From assembly GCF_042649925.1 (NCBI RefSeq), contig NZ_JBHSAF010000006.1:124001-188000 (forward strand): 64,000 nucleotides of DNA, read 5' to 3'. This stretch comes from Pseudaeromonas sharmana. GTDB taxonomy: Bacteria; Pseudomonadota; Gammaproteobacteria; Enterobacterales; Aeromonadaceae. The notes under the pieces were generated by a model that saw nothing but the letters and a program-made list of their open reading frames with translations, made no database searches and was not told where the DNA came from. This document shows, in pieces, positions 1 to 7,832 of the stretch; within the stretch, counting starts at the first letter, position 1; each line of letters begins with the position of its first letter. A program made the translations under genes and the position numbers.

Positions 1-2
1 GT

Positions 3-383
3 GAAGAGGCTGGGGTTGTGCTGGAAGGAGAAATCAGCCAACGGGATCAGACGTGGTCACTGATGCAAGTGGCATTTCCTGGCGGATCGCTGTGGGCAAA
101 AGATATTGGTCATCCTGTGGGTCACAAGGCCCGGATACGGGTTCTAGCCCGAGATGTCAGTATCTCGTTACAGCAACAGCACGATACCAGTATCCAGAAT
201 CATTTCCATGGCATAGTCGATAGCATCCAGATTGATGAACATCCGGGGTTAACCTTGGTGAGGGTCTGTGTGGGAACGGCGATTTTGATTGCCAGGCTAA
301 CGACTCGAGCAGCTCATGAACTACAGATCACCAGTGGTAAACAGGTATGGTTACAAGTCAAATCAGTGGCACTGGTTGAGTGA
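3..383 (+). CDS. modC: Molybdate ABC transporter ATPase ModC, C-terminal part
   Basis: This is the 3' end of a gene that enters from the left edge, open in frame from base 3 to the TGA at 381-383. The remaining ~126 residues match the C-terminal regulatory (TOBE/MOP) part of ModC, including the stretch ARDVSISLQQQHDTSIQNHF, which is typical of the family. ModC is the cytoplasmic ATPase that powers molybdate uptake through ModB. The ATPase domain itself lies outside the window, so the call rests on the tail alone. crcB follows 48 bases downstream on the same strand, so the chromosomal mod operon may mark the left border of the fluoride cluster. Confidence 0.8.
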   Translation, partial: EEAGVVLEGEISQRDQTWSLMQVAFPGGSLWAKDIGHPVGHKARIRVLARDVSISLQQQHDTSIQNHFHGIVDSIQIDEHPGLTLVRVCVGTAILIARLTTRAAHELQITSGKQVWLQVKSVALVE

Positions 384-431
384 TTTCAGTCAGGATATGA
401 TGCACTGAGGCTCATTGTTTATGGCGGCTAT

Positions 432-815
432 ATGGCTAATTCTGTCCTCATGATCAGCATCGGTGCATCTTGTGGAGCAGTGTTAAGATGGCTGCTTGGG
501 CTGGCACTAAATGCGCTCTTCCCCACAATACCGCCCGGCACCCTGATAGCCAATTTATTGGGGTGCTATCTTATCGGTATAGCCCTTTCGTTTTTCGCTC
601 TTAATCCTAATACTGATATGGTGTGGCGACTGCTGATCATTACCGGTTTTCTGGGAGGACTGACGACGTTTTCTACTTTCTCGGCTGAAGTGAGTTCCTT
701 ATTACAACAAGGCCGATGGCTTTGGGTCTGTGCATCGGTATCTGCACATGTTTTAGGCTCTCTCGCCATGACATTACTTGGTATAGCAACCGTCTCTCTT
801 TTTCATCGAATGTGA
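432..815 (+). CDS. crcB: Fluoride channel CrcB/Fluc
   Basis: The 127-residue, four-helix membrane protein has the normal length of the Fluc/CrcB family, which forms antiparallel dual-topology dimers that export fluoride. Hallmarks are the N-terminal GASCGAVLRW (11-20), the conserved Asn41 in GTLIANLLG, and GGLTTFSTF (75-83), whose Phe and Thr residues line the pore in the family. The start is ATG 432; no strong Shine-Dalgarno is visible, so translation may be coupled to the upstream gene. It is followed after 13 bases by a DUF190 gene, a common companion. No fluoride riboswitch is visible directly upstream; the only one in the window precedes the CLC gene at 3351. Confidence 0.93.
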   Translation: MANSVLMISIGASCGAVLRWLLGLALNALFPTIPPGTLIANLLGCYLIGIALSFFALNPNTDMVWRLLIITGFLGGLTTFSTFSAEVSSLLQQGRWLWVCASVSAHVLGSLAMTLLGIATVSLFHRM

Positions 816-828
816 TAGGAGGTGCTAC

Positions 829-1149
829 ATGCAGGGATACAAACTGTCTTTTTTTACCCAACAAGATCGTCGAGTGCATGGTCAGTCTGTCGCTCAGTGG
901 ATTATCGAGGCCGCCAGGAATCTCGGCGTTAGAGGTGCCACCATGTTTGCCGCCAGTGAAGGGTTTGGTCACGATCACAAATTGCATTCGATTCATTTTT
1001 TTGAACTGAGTGACCAACCATTAGAAGTGACTCTGGCCGTCACACCAGACGAAGCAGAATCCATATTCAACATGTTGAAAAATAATAATATTGATGTTTT
1101 TTATACGCTGACACCTATTGAGTTTGGAATGGTCAGCGAGCGCATCTAA
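829..1149 (+). CDS. DUF190 family protein
   Basis: The 106-residue soluble protein matches DUF190 (PF02641): an N-terminal strand YKLSFFTQQDRRVHG, then AARNLGVRGATMFAASEGFG and HDHKLHSIHFFELSDQPLEV. The fold is predicted to be a small alpha/beta PII-like protein; its biochemical role is not established. A strong Shine-Dalgarno (AGGAGGTG) sits just before ATG 829, only 13 bases after crcB, so the two are almost certainly cotranscribed. Family members often neighbour crcB, and a regulatory or accessory role in fluoride export is inference. A second, divergent DUF190-like protein is encoded behind the CLC gene at 4751. Confidence 0.85.
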   Translation: MQGYKLSFFTQQDRRVHGQSVAQWIIEAARNLGVRGATMFAASEGFGHDHKLHSIHFFELSDQPLEVTLAVTPDEAESIFNMLKNNNIDVFYTLTPIEFGMVSERI

Positions 1150-1405
1150 GTTCGTTGCAATAGCATTCCTCATCCAAAACGGATCCTCTTTCATTCCCCG
1201 CAGTACATGGTGACAACCTGTTCTTCACGCTAACCAACCAACCGAATTTTCACGCAAGAATGGAAGATTTGTCATCCAGACTGAGTCCTAGGCTTCATCT
1301 CAACCGGCGGTGGTGAACGGTTTGAATGTGTGATGCATATCCAGATTTTTTATGTGGTTTTTCTGCTAGGTTCAGGGTTCGACCAACACGAAGGAAGCTG
1401 GACAC

Positions 1406-2098
1406 ATGATTCAGACACATGAAATCGAGCAGATGTGTGTGGTGGCCAAGGGCCCCAACCACGGCCCGGCCCCCATACCGCAAGAGGGGCAATGGATTAA
1501 GGTCAAGGAGGTCAGCGATGTCTCCGGCCTGACTCACGGCGTGGGCTGGTGCGCACCGCAGCAGGGCGCCTGCAAGCTGACACTTAATGTGAAGCAGGGG
1601 ATCATTCAAGAGGCGCTGGTTGAAACCATCGGTTGTACTGGGATGACCCATTCGGCAGCCATGGCGGCGGAAATCCTGCCGGGCAAGACCATTCTGGAAG
1701 CACTGAATACCGATCTGGTCTGTGATGCTATTAATGTCGCCATGCGTGAGCTCTTTTTGCAAATCGTCTATGGCCGTAGTCAGACGGCCTTTTCCGAAGG
1801 CGGGCTCCCCATCGGCGCGGGTCTGGAGGATCTGGGCAAAGGGTTGCGTAGCGTGACAGGAACTATGTATGGTACCAGCGCCAAAGGCGCTCGCTATCTG
1901 GAGATGGCCGAGGGTTATGTCACCAAGCTGGCATTGGATAGCGACAACGAGATCATCGGATACCAGTTCGTCCAGTTGGGGGTGATGATGGATCAGATCG
2001 CCAAGGGGATGGATGCCCAGGAGGCACTGACCAAGGCAACCGGAACCTATGGCCGCTTTGCCGAAGCGGTCAAAGTCATCAACCCACGCAAGGAATAA
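1406..2098 (+). CDS. IscU/NifU-like Fe-S scaffold homologue, partner of GGGtGRT protein
   Basis: The 230-residue protein carries an IscU/NifU-N-like core: a Cys-containing loop HGVGWCAPQQGAC (Cys49, Cys56), the segment ETIGCTGMTHSAAMAAEIL (Cys77) and a third Cys at about 106 in DLVCDAINVAMRELFLQIVYG. These occupy positions comparable to the three cluster-binding cysteines of IscU. An extra C-terminal domain follows, making it much longer than IscU (~128 residues). The gene stops 10 bases before the GGGtGRT gene, so they form an operon. This pair is recurrent in bacteria but uncharacterised. Whether it assembles a cluster or senses damage is unknown. It lies between crcB-DUF190 and the riboswitch-controlled CLC gene. 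Confidence 0.75.
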   Translation: MIQTHEIEQMCVVAKGPNHGPAPIPQEGQWIKVKEVSDVSGLTHGVGWCAPQQGACKLTLNVKQGIIQEALVETIGCTGMTHSAAMAAEILPGKTILEALNTDLVCDAINVAMRELFLQIVYGRSQTAFSEGGLPIGAGLEDLGKGLRSVTGTMYGTSAKGARYLEMAEGYVTKLALDSDNEIIGYQFVQLGVMMDQIAKGMDAQEALTKATGTYGRFAEAVKVINPRKE

Positions 2099-2108
2099 GG
2101 AGTCGTCC

Positions 2109-3107
2109 ATGGCTTTGTTTGAAGGATATGAAAGACGGATCGCCCAGATCTCCTCGTTTCTTGCGGCCAATGGCATTGCCTCGCTGGAAGAGGCCGAGCA
2201 GTTGTGTCTGGCGCGTGAGGTGGATGTGCGAAAGATCGTCAAGTCCATCCAGCCGATTGCGTTTGAAAATGCCGGTTGGGCCTATTTGGTCGGTGCTGCG
2301 GTGGCTATCAAGCGAGAGCAGACCAAGGCCGCCGATGTGGCTATCACCCTCGGTGAGGGGCTGCAATCGTTCTGCATTCCCGGCTCGGTGGCTGATGATC
2401 GACAGGTCGGGGTTGGTCATGGGAATTTGGCCTCGATGTTGCTGCGTGAAGAGACCGGTTGCTTTGCCTTCTGTGCCGGACACGAGTCCTTTGCTGCCGC
2501 CGAAGGTGCCATAGGGCTGGCCCGCTCGGCCAACAATGCGCGCAACCAACCATTACGAGTTATTCTGAACGGGCTGGGCAAGGATGCCGCATTGATCATC
2601 TCGCGGGTCAATGGCTTCACCTATGTCGAGACCCGGTTTGACTATGCCACGGGTAAGCTAGCCATCGTCAGGGAGAAAGCCTACTCCGCTGGCGAGCGCG
2701 CCGCTGTGCGCTGCTATGGCGCGGATGACGTGCGTGAAGGGGTCGCCATCATGCATCAGGAGCGAGTTGATGTAGCCATCACCGGCAACTCAACCAATCC
2801 GACCCGCTTCCAGCATCCGGTCATGGGGGTCTATAAGAAAGAGCGATTGTTGGCGGGCGAAAAATTTTTCTCGGTTGCGTCGGGTGGCGGAACAGGACGA
2901 ACCTTACACCCTGACAACATGGGAGCGGGACCAGCCTCCTATGGCATGACCGACACCATGGGGCGTATGCACTCCGATGCCCAGTTTGCCGGTTCCTCCT
3001 CGGTGCCTGCCCATGTGGAGATGATGGGGCTGATCGGAATGGGGAATAACCCCATGGTTGGCGCTTCGGTGGCTGTGGCCGTGGCTGTCGAGCAAGCACT
3101 GAAGTGA
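2109..3107 (+). CDS. GGGtGRT family protein
   Basis: The 332-residue protein contains the family's name-giving motif, SGGGTGRT at residues 258-265, followed by LHPDNMGAGPASYGMTDTMG. These proteins are a conserved family of unknown function, usually encoded next to an IscU-like gene, as here. Start ATG 2109 is chosen over an in-frame upstream start at 2049 because TAAGGAGT lies at the right distance and the longer form would overlap the upstream gene. The protein has no signal peptide or membrane segment, so it is cytosolic. A hairpin at 3116-3145 probably ends the transcript. Placement in a fluoride cluster suggests, but does not show, a role in stress repair or detoxification. Confidence 0.85.
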   Translation: MALFEGYERRIAQISSFLAANGIASLEEAEQLCLAREVDVRKIVKSIQPIAFENAGWAYLVGAAVAIKREQTKAADVAITLGEGLQSFCIPGSVADDRQVGVGHGNLASMLLREETGCFAFCAGHESFAAAEGAIGLARSANNARNQPLRVILNGLGKDAALIISRVNGFTYVETRFDYATGKLAIVREKAYSAGERAAVRCYGADDVREGVAIMHQERVDVAITGNSTNPTRFQHPVMGVYKKERLLAGEKFFSVASGGGTGRTLHPDNMGAGPASYGMTDTMGRMHSDAQFAGSSSVPAHVEMMGLIGMGNNPMVGASVAVAVAVEQALK

Positions 3108-3115
3108 CGGCTACC

Positions 3116-3145
3116 GGACACCCACCTTGGTCTGGGTGGGTGTCC
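3116..3145 (+). terminator. Hairpin after GGGtGRT gene
   Basis: A perfect 10-bp stem (GGACACCCAC at 3116-3125, GTGGGTGTCC at 3136-3145) with a 10-base loop starts 9 bases after the stop codon. Only a weak pyrimidine-rich tail follows. It probably separates the IscU-like/GGGtGRT transcript from the riboswitch-led transcript. Confidence 0.65.
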
Positions 3146-3262
3146 GCCTTCCTCATTTCGCCCTTCTCTCCCCAGCGTCGTCTGGAGTACTCGACTAATC
3201 GCTACATATGGTCATGGCGACGTGGGCTTCTCAAAAAATGTGATTGTGGTAACATCTTCCGC

Positions 3263-3320
3263 GGAGATGGCATTCCTCCGTTTCAGAAACCGCCTTAATT
3301 GAAGGCTGATGATGCCTACA
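3263..3320 (+). promoter_or_regulatory. Fluoride riboswitch (crcB motif)
   Basis: The sequence fits the fluoride aptamer consensus. The pseudoknot strands are GGAG (3263-3266) and CTCC (3276-3279). P1 is formed by GGCAT (3269-3273) and ATGCC (3312-3316). P3 is formed by GCCTT (3292-3296) and AAGGC (3302-3306) around an AATT loop. The signature blocks GGAGATGGCATTCCTCC and GCTGATGATGCCTAC are both present. It lies immediately upstream of the CLC gene. The downstream arm can form a second helix that hides the Shine-Dalgarno: CTACA 3316-3320 with TGTAG 3346-3350, and TTCCT 3325-3329 with AGGAA 3339-3343. Fluoride binding should keep CTAC in the aptamer and free the ribosome site, a translational ON switch. 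Confidence 0.95.
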
Positions 3321-3350
3321 TCAATTCCTGAACTTGATAGGAAGGTGTAG

Positions 3351-4754
3351 TTGCATCCGCATGCTTTCTATTTCGTTCAGGGCAATGAATTTTTCATTCC
3401 ATGGACTGATATGAAGCATAAACATCGCTATAGACAGCTTGATGCGTTACCCGGTATCGAGCTGCTTCCTTACTTGGCCAAGTGGCTCATTCTCTCGACG
3501 CTAGTCGCTATCCTCGCCGGTTCGGCATCCGCTCTGTTTCTCTTTGCCTTGGAGTGGGCAACCCAGACCCGTCTTGGTCATCGCGAGCTGATCTGGTTGT
3601 TACCCCTGGCTGGTTTTGGGGTGGGCTGGATCTACCTGAAGGTTGGTCAACAGGTCGAAGCCGGTAACAACCTGTTGATCGACGAAATCCATGATCCCAA
3701 GAAAGTCATTCCGCTACGCATGGCTCCTTTGGTACTAGGGGCGACCGTAGTCTCTCATCTGTTTGGGGCTTCGGTGGGGCGTGAAGGAACCGCCGTGCAG
3801 ATGGGCGGCGCTTTGGCCGATCAACTGACACGCGTATTCGGGCTCTCCCGCGATGCGCGACGCGTCTTGTTGATGGCAGGGATCAGCGCCGGTTTTTCTT
3901 CGGTGTTTGGTACCCCGCTGGCCGGGGCCGTCTTCGGGCTGGAGGTCCTGGCGATAGGACGGATGCGATATGATGCCATCCTGGCCTGCTTTGTCGCCTC
4001 GATTGTGGCCGATCAGGTTGGGTTGTGGTGGGGGATCCAGCACACCCACTACTTCATCCCTTCTGTTCCAGAAGTATCGATTTGGGGGATCTGCGCCATG
4101 CTAATCGCTGGAGCCATCTTCGGCCTGACCGGAAAACTGTTCTCTATTTTGACCCATGGCTTGGGCAAAATATTCAAGCAAGTGGTGCCCTTCGCGCCAT
4201 TACGTCCATTGCTAGGCGGCTTGGTCATCGTATCTCTGGTCTGGTTTTGCGGTGGGGACAAGTACCTGGGCCTAGGCATTCCTACCATTGTGGATACGTT
4301 CCGTCAGCCGCTCCCCTCTTATGATTTCATCGCCAAGCTGGGTTTTACGGTGAGTTCGTTAGCTAGTGGTTTCAAGGGTGGAGAAGTCACACCACTCTTT
4401 TACATTGGGGCCACATTGGGTAATGCTCTGGCTCCAATCCTGAATATGCCCTTTCCGCTGCTGGCAGGCGTCGGTTTTGTGGCTGTTTTTGCAGGCGCGG
4501 CCAATACGCCCCTGGCATCTACGTTCATGGCCGTCGAGCTCTTCGGTGCAGAGATGGGGGTCTATGCCGGGATCGCCTGTGTCGTTAGCTATCTCTTCTC
4601 GGGATATGCCAGCATTTACCGTTCACAGCGAGTCGGCTCGCCCAAGCACGTCCCGATGCCTGAGAATATCAAGCTGGCGGACATCCCTGACTATCGAAAG
4701 GAGCGAGCCTTCTCTGCTCATTATCTTGTGATTTCCCAGAGAGTCTCCAAATGA
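3351..4754 (+). CDS. CLC-type F-/H+ antiporter (EriC-F like)
   Basis: This is a CLC-family integral membrane protein (467 residues from TTG 3351, 447 from ATG 3411). It keeps the family gate motif GREGT with the external gating Glu (residue 145 in the long numbering) and the late motif GFKGGEVTPLFYIGATLG. The first anion-site loop reads AGNNLL instead of the chloride-type GSGIP, as recalled for fluoride-selective CLC-F proteins. A fluoride riboswitch lies directly upstream, so fluoride export coupled to proton entry is the best call. TTG 3351 is preferred because AGGAAGG sits 5 bases before it inside the riboswitch expression platform; ATG 3411 has no clear ribosome site. It overlaps the next gene by 4 bases. 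Confidence 0.9.
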   Translation: MHPHAFYFVQGNEFFIPWTDMKHKHRYRQLDALPGIELLPYLAKWLILSTLVAILAGSASALFLFALEWATQTRLGHRELIWLLPLAGFGVGWIYLKVGQQVEAGNNLLIDEIHDPKKVIPLRMAPLVLGATVVSHLFGASVGREGTAVQMGGALADQLTRVFGLSRDARRVLLMAGISAGFSSVFGTPLAGAVFGLEVLAIGRMRYDAILACFVASIVADQVGLWWGIQHTHYFIPSVPEVSIWGICAMLIAGAIFGLTGKLFSILTHGLGKIFKQVVPFAPLRPLLGGLVIVSLVWFCGGDKYLGLGIPTIVDTFRQPLPSYDFIAKLGFTVSSLASGFKGGEVTPLFYIGATLGNALAPILNMPFPLLAGVGFVAVFAGAANTPLASTFMAVELFGAEMGVYAGIACVVSYLFSGYASIYRSQRVGSPKHVPMPENIKLADIPDYRKERAFSAHYLVISQRVSK

Positions 4755-5104
4755 ATAAGTTAGCTGCTGTCCGCCTCTATTTCCCACATGCGGCACATGC
4801 CCGCCGATCCAAGTTCTGGCATCGCTTGCTGCCGCCATCTCTGGGACACTTTTTGCTCAAGTCGGCCCATCGAGCCGGTATTCAGCAAGTGCTGCATCAC
4901 AGCGTTCATGCTGGATATTTGCCGGGGAATAAACTCAGTGTTCGCACCCCCGAGGTGAGCGCTCCTCACCATCCAAGTTGTATTGAGCTCATCGACATCG
5001 AGCACAAACTGCGGGATTTTATCCAGCAACATGCTGAAGAGCTAAAGCAAGTTCGCGTGGTCTTGCATCGTTGTGAGCTATTGGAATCGATATCGGGAGA
5101 TTAG
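4751..5104 (+). CDS. Divergent DUF190-like protein
   Basis: The 117-residue protein has a DUF190-like outline: an N-terminal strand AAVRLYFPH, a helix LLKSAHRAGIQQVLHH, a glycine turn, and a C-terminal block CIELIDIEHKLRDFIQQHAEELKQVRVVLHR that resembles the end of the family. Similarity is weak and called from pattern only. Its ATG overlaps the CLC stop (ATGA), so it is translationally coupled to the fluoride transporter, just as the other DUF190 gene follows crcB. This symmetrical pairing supports an accessory function for each exporter, which remains inference. The N-terminal segment is Arg/His-rich and there is no membrane segment. Confidence 0.6.
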   Translation: MNKLAAVRLYFPHAAHARRSKFWHRLLPPSLGHFLLKSAHRAGIQQVLHHSVHAGYLPGNKLSVRTPEVSAPHHPSCIELIDIEHKLRDFIQQHAEELKQVRVVLHRCELLESISGD

Positions 5105-5273
5105 CCGTTTCATTGGGGGCCGACAAACAGGTGAGCGGAGTTTGCTTTTTGATTGGGAATACATCGTGGTGGATGATCTGAGCTTCCTTCGATGCCAACT
5201 GACCACAACCTGTTCCAGGCCCCTAGTAACACCAGATAAAAGACGCAGCCAAATTGACATCAAGGATGAACAG

Positions 5274-6461
5274 ATGAACTTTTTAGGAATGCTCCAACAA
5301 TTACCAAGGACAGTGTGGCTCATTGGTGCCATCAGCCTGATCAACGACAGTGCCAGTGACATGCTTTATCCCCTCATCCCTCTCTACCTCACCTCGGTTC
5401 TGATGGCGGGGCCAAAGTCGCTGGGCTTGATTGAAGGGATAGCTGAGGCAACGGCCAGCTTGTTAAAGCTCGGCTCGGGTCTGCTCTACGACCGGACGCA
5501 GAAGGCCAAACCCTGGCTCTTGTGGGGATATGGTATGGCGGGCCTGGTGCGTCCTCTGATTGCTTTTATTGGTAGTTGGCCTTGGTTGTTGGTGATCCGC
5601 TTTGCCGATCGCGTTGGCAAAGGGCTTAGAGCCTCGCCGAGAGACGCCTTACTGGCGAATGCCGTGAAGAGTGAACAACGGGGGCTTGCTTTCGGATTAC
5701 ACCGGGCGATGGATAACGCCGGAGCTGTTATCGGGCCGTTAGTAGCGGCATTGCTGCTAGGGGCCGGTTTATCGCTCAAGAGCATTTTCCTGTTGGCATT
5801 TCTTCCTGCGATGCTGTGTCTGTGGCTGGCAAGTCAAATCAAAGAGCCGCCCATCGCACCGTCGCCTTCAAAGATTAACTGGTCATGGCGGATTGCGGCT
5901 CTGCCGAGGGCGTATCGTTATTACCTGGCCATCGTCGCACTATTTACGCTGGGTAACTCTTCCAACATGTTTTTGTTGATGCGAGCTCAGGAGCTTGGTG
6001 TCACTCAAGCCCATATTCCACTTCTTTGGGCGGCGGTATCTGCCGTTGCCACTCTATTCTCAACACCATTGTCCGCCTTGTCGGATAAATATGGCCGTAT
6101 CGGTATGTTGACGTGCGGGTACTTAGCATACGGCTTCGTCTATTTGTCTTTGGGGTTTATTCAGACCGATGGTGTTGCACTATTCGTACTCTTTGCCCTG
6201 TATGGCCTGTTCATGGCTGCCACTGAAGGGGTGGAGAAGGCATTAGTTGCGGATATCGCGCCCAAGGAAACCCGAGGAATGGCTTTTGGTTGGTTCAATC
6301 TGGTGTGTGGGGTGATGTTATTGCCCGCGTCATTAATCTTTGGCTGGTTGTATCAGAGCTATTCGCCAGCGGTCGCGTTCAGCTTTTCAACCGGATGCGC
6401 CATAACCGCAGCATGCCTACTCTTGGTGCTAAGACCATCCCTAGTTCGGCTAAAAAATTAA
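5274..6461 (+). CDS. MFS transporter
   Basis: This is a 395-residue major facilitator with about 12 hydrophobic segments and the family loop motif RFADRVGKGLRASPRDAL after TM4. Start ATG 5274 is chosen because AAGGA lies 8 bases upstream and the protein then begins right before the first helix (LPRTVWLIGAISLINDSASD); a longer in-frame ORF from 5073 adds only an unlikely hydrophilic leader. The substrate is not evident. MFS genes are among the gene classes reported downstream of fluoride riboswitches, and this one lies 170 bases after the CLC/DUF190-like pair, so it may serve anion efflux, but the link is by position only. Confidence 0.85.
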   Translation: MNFLGMLQQLPRTVWLIGAISLINDSASDMLYPLIPLYLTSVLMAGPKSLGLIEGIAEATASLLKLGSGLLYDRTQKAKPWLLWGYGMAGLVRPLIAFIGSWPWLLVIRFADRVGKGLRASPRDALLANAVKSEQRGLAFGLHRAMDNAGAVIGPLVAALLLGAGLSLKSIFLLAFLPAMLCLWLASQIKEPPIAPSPSKINWSWRIAALPRAYRYYLAIVALFTLGNSSNMFLLMRAQELGVTQAHIPLLWAAVSAVATLFSTPLSALSDKYGRIGMLTCGYLAYGFVYLSLGFIQTDGVALFVLFALYGLFMAATEGVEKALVADIAPKETRGMAFGWFNLVCGVMLLPASLIFGWLYQSYSPAVAFSFSTGCAITAACLLLVLRPSLVRLKN

Positions 6462-6530
6462 CGTTCAACTGTTTGCTGTAGTCGGCACTAGAGACATGAT
6501 CAAGTAAGAGCGATTACCCAAAGAATAAAT

Positions 6531-6555
6531 CCCTAGCCCGTTAAGGCTAGGGGGT
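6531..6555. terminator. Bidirectional terminator-like hairpin
   Basis: An 8-bp stem (CCCTAGCC 6531-6538, GGCTAGGG 6545-6552) with a CGTTAA loop lies between the converging MFS gene and the minus-strand gene at 6561. It marks the right edge of the fluoride cluster and a plausible left edge of the mosaic island. Confidence 0.65.
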
Positions 6556-6560
6556 TAACA

Positions 6561-6959
6561 TCATCTATACAGTGCCGCGATCAGCGCCTCAATCTCAGTC
6601 AATCGCTTCTTGGCCTTCACGCTCTGGAACAGTTTACGGCAGGATCGCAGCTGTTCCGGTTCGCTGAGGGGATAGCTCTTGATGGCCGGGATGAGCTCAG
6701 GGATCCGCCGTACAATCAACCGACCTAACCGGGCCTTCTCCTGGCGCGTTGCCAATCGTCCATTGAGTTTGTACGCGTAGAATCCTGGGCCGATGTGGAC
6801 ATGTTCAAAATCTTCGCCGAAAACAAACATCAATGCGTCGTTTATCTTGTCGTCAAACTGACGCAAATCTATTTGTTCACGATATTTAAGACTCACAAGT
6901 TCGTTGGCCTGATAGAAATCATGAATTGAATTTTTGATTAAGCTGAATAAATTCGACAT
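6561..6959 (-). CDS. Hypothetical protein at the left end of the island
   Basis: The 132-residue soluble protein is not recognised. It has an N-terminal amphipathic region (MSNLFSLIKNSIHDFYQANE), a central part with GEDFEHVHIGPGFYAYKLNG, and a basic C-terminal helix pair (SCRKLFQSVKAKKRLTEIEA). ATG 6959 is chosen because AAGGAG lies 5 bases upstream; a GTG two codons earlier overlaps that ribosome site. The coding and upstream DNA is AT-richer than its neighbours, which fits transferred DNA. It is transcribed away from the operon beginning at 7284 and shares a 324-base control region with it. Confidence 0.65.
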   Translation of the reverse strand: MSNLFSLIKNSIHDFYQANELVSLKYREQIDLRQFDDKINDALMFVFGEDFEHVHIGPGFYAYKLNGRLATRQEKARLGRLIVRRIPELIPAIKSYPLSEPEQLRSCRKLFQSVKAKKRLTEIEALIAALYR

Positions 6960-7283
6960 ATGCACTCCTTATTAGTTAGGTTAAATGTGCTCCTATGCCT
7001 AATCAGTTATCAATTCTTTATCCCTATCAACTCAGCTCCTCTTGTTGTTGCCGTTGAATTGAAATATACGCCAATGAATTATTCAAAGTAAACACCTTTA
7101 AACAAATATTTCCATGATTTAAATAACCCTCGCGCGCGTAGGTTGGTTTATTTAATTAACGAGAAATGCAGAATAAAACGCTCACACTAAACTAATCACC
7201 GGAATATCAGACAAGATAAATATATATAAATCACTTGATAACCCATGACCATTTCGGCATGGGAAACCAAGGAGAATATATAT
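6960..7283. promoter_or_regulatory. AT-rich divergent control region
   Basis: This 324-base gap separates two divergent transcripts. It is strongly AT-rich apart from one isolated CGCGCGCG run at 7131-7138, flanked by CCT and TAGG, which stands out as a possible operator. No RNA gene is evident. Both flanking genes have good ribosome sites at the edges of the region. Confidence 0.4.
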
Positions 7284-7832
7284 ATGTCTGAATTATCATT
7301 ATTTGATGCAATTGGTGAAGGCAAAACGGCGACGCAGGATTATCTTGATACTCTGTCTCGGGCTTTGCTGCGTCATCATCAACTGGTCAAAGCCATTCGC
7401 ATCTACGGTCGTTATGTACCGGAGTCACTGCCCATGCCCGGTTTACCGGTACTGGTTGCCGTGTTTAACCACACCAATGTCTATGCCTTGCACCAACTCC
7501 CCTCCTCTCAGATAGGGCAGTTGGTGTTGTCCATTGCCTCGTTCTCCGGTCAGGCCACTCATGATGTCGAGTCCGGGGTGTTTGAAGAGGTCTGGAACAT
7601 GGGAGCCAGCAGCTTTACCACCGACAGCGCCGAGCAGGCGGTGTACTGGTTGCCGTTACCGGAGAGCTGGATTGCTCTGGACGGCTCGCAGTCGGTGTTG
7701 AATGACAAGGCTCATCCGGTGTTCAAGCTGTTGCACGTTACCGGTCGCGATTCCGGTCCGGTCGTGGATATCAGTGACGGTGTGGTGAGCCTGGCGCTGG
7801 AGTCTGAATGGGATGGGGAGTGGGCCGCATGA
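7284..7832 (+). CDS. Hypothetical protein, first gene of island operon
   Basis: The 182-residue soluble acidic protein is not recognised. It has a helical start (MSELSLFDAIGEGKTATQDYLDTLSRALLRHH), then a beta-rich middle (LPVLVAVFNHTNVYALHQLP), and a C-terminal part with LPESWIALDGSQSVLNDKAH. ATG 7284 is chosen over 7245 because AGGAG lies 8 bases upstream. Its stop overlaps the start of the DUF1232 gene (ATGA), so it heads a four-gene operon running to 9247. The operon precedes the integrase gene of the same island, suggesting a role in element biology or host interaction, without direct evidence. Confidence 0.7.
   Translation: MSELSLFDAIGEGKTATQDYLDTLSRALLRHHQLVKAIRIYGRYVPESLPMPGLPVLVAVFNHTNVYALHQLPSSQIGQLVLSIASFSGQATHDVESGVFEEVWNMGASSFTTDSAEQAVYWLPLPESWIALDGSQSVLNDKAHPVFKLLHVTGRDSGPVVDISDGVVSLALESEWDGEWAA

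Noticed and set aside
1295..2248. Long minus-strand ORF opposite the IscU-like gene
   Set aside because: Antisense shadow: the plus-strand protein has clear family motifs and a good operon context, while the minus frame has no domain.
6480..7283. A left-end copy of the tRNA-Phe attachment sequence for the island
   Set aside because: No match to TTCGATTCCGAGTCCGGG or TTGAAAATCCGCG was found on the plus strand near the presumed left border; the partner site is probably outside the window or belongs to another element.
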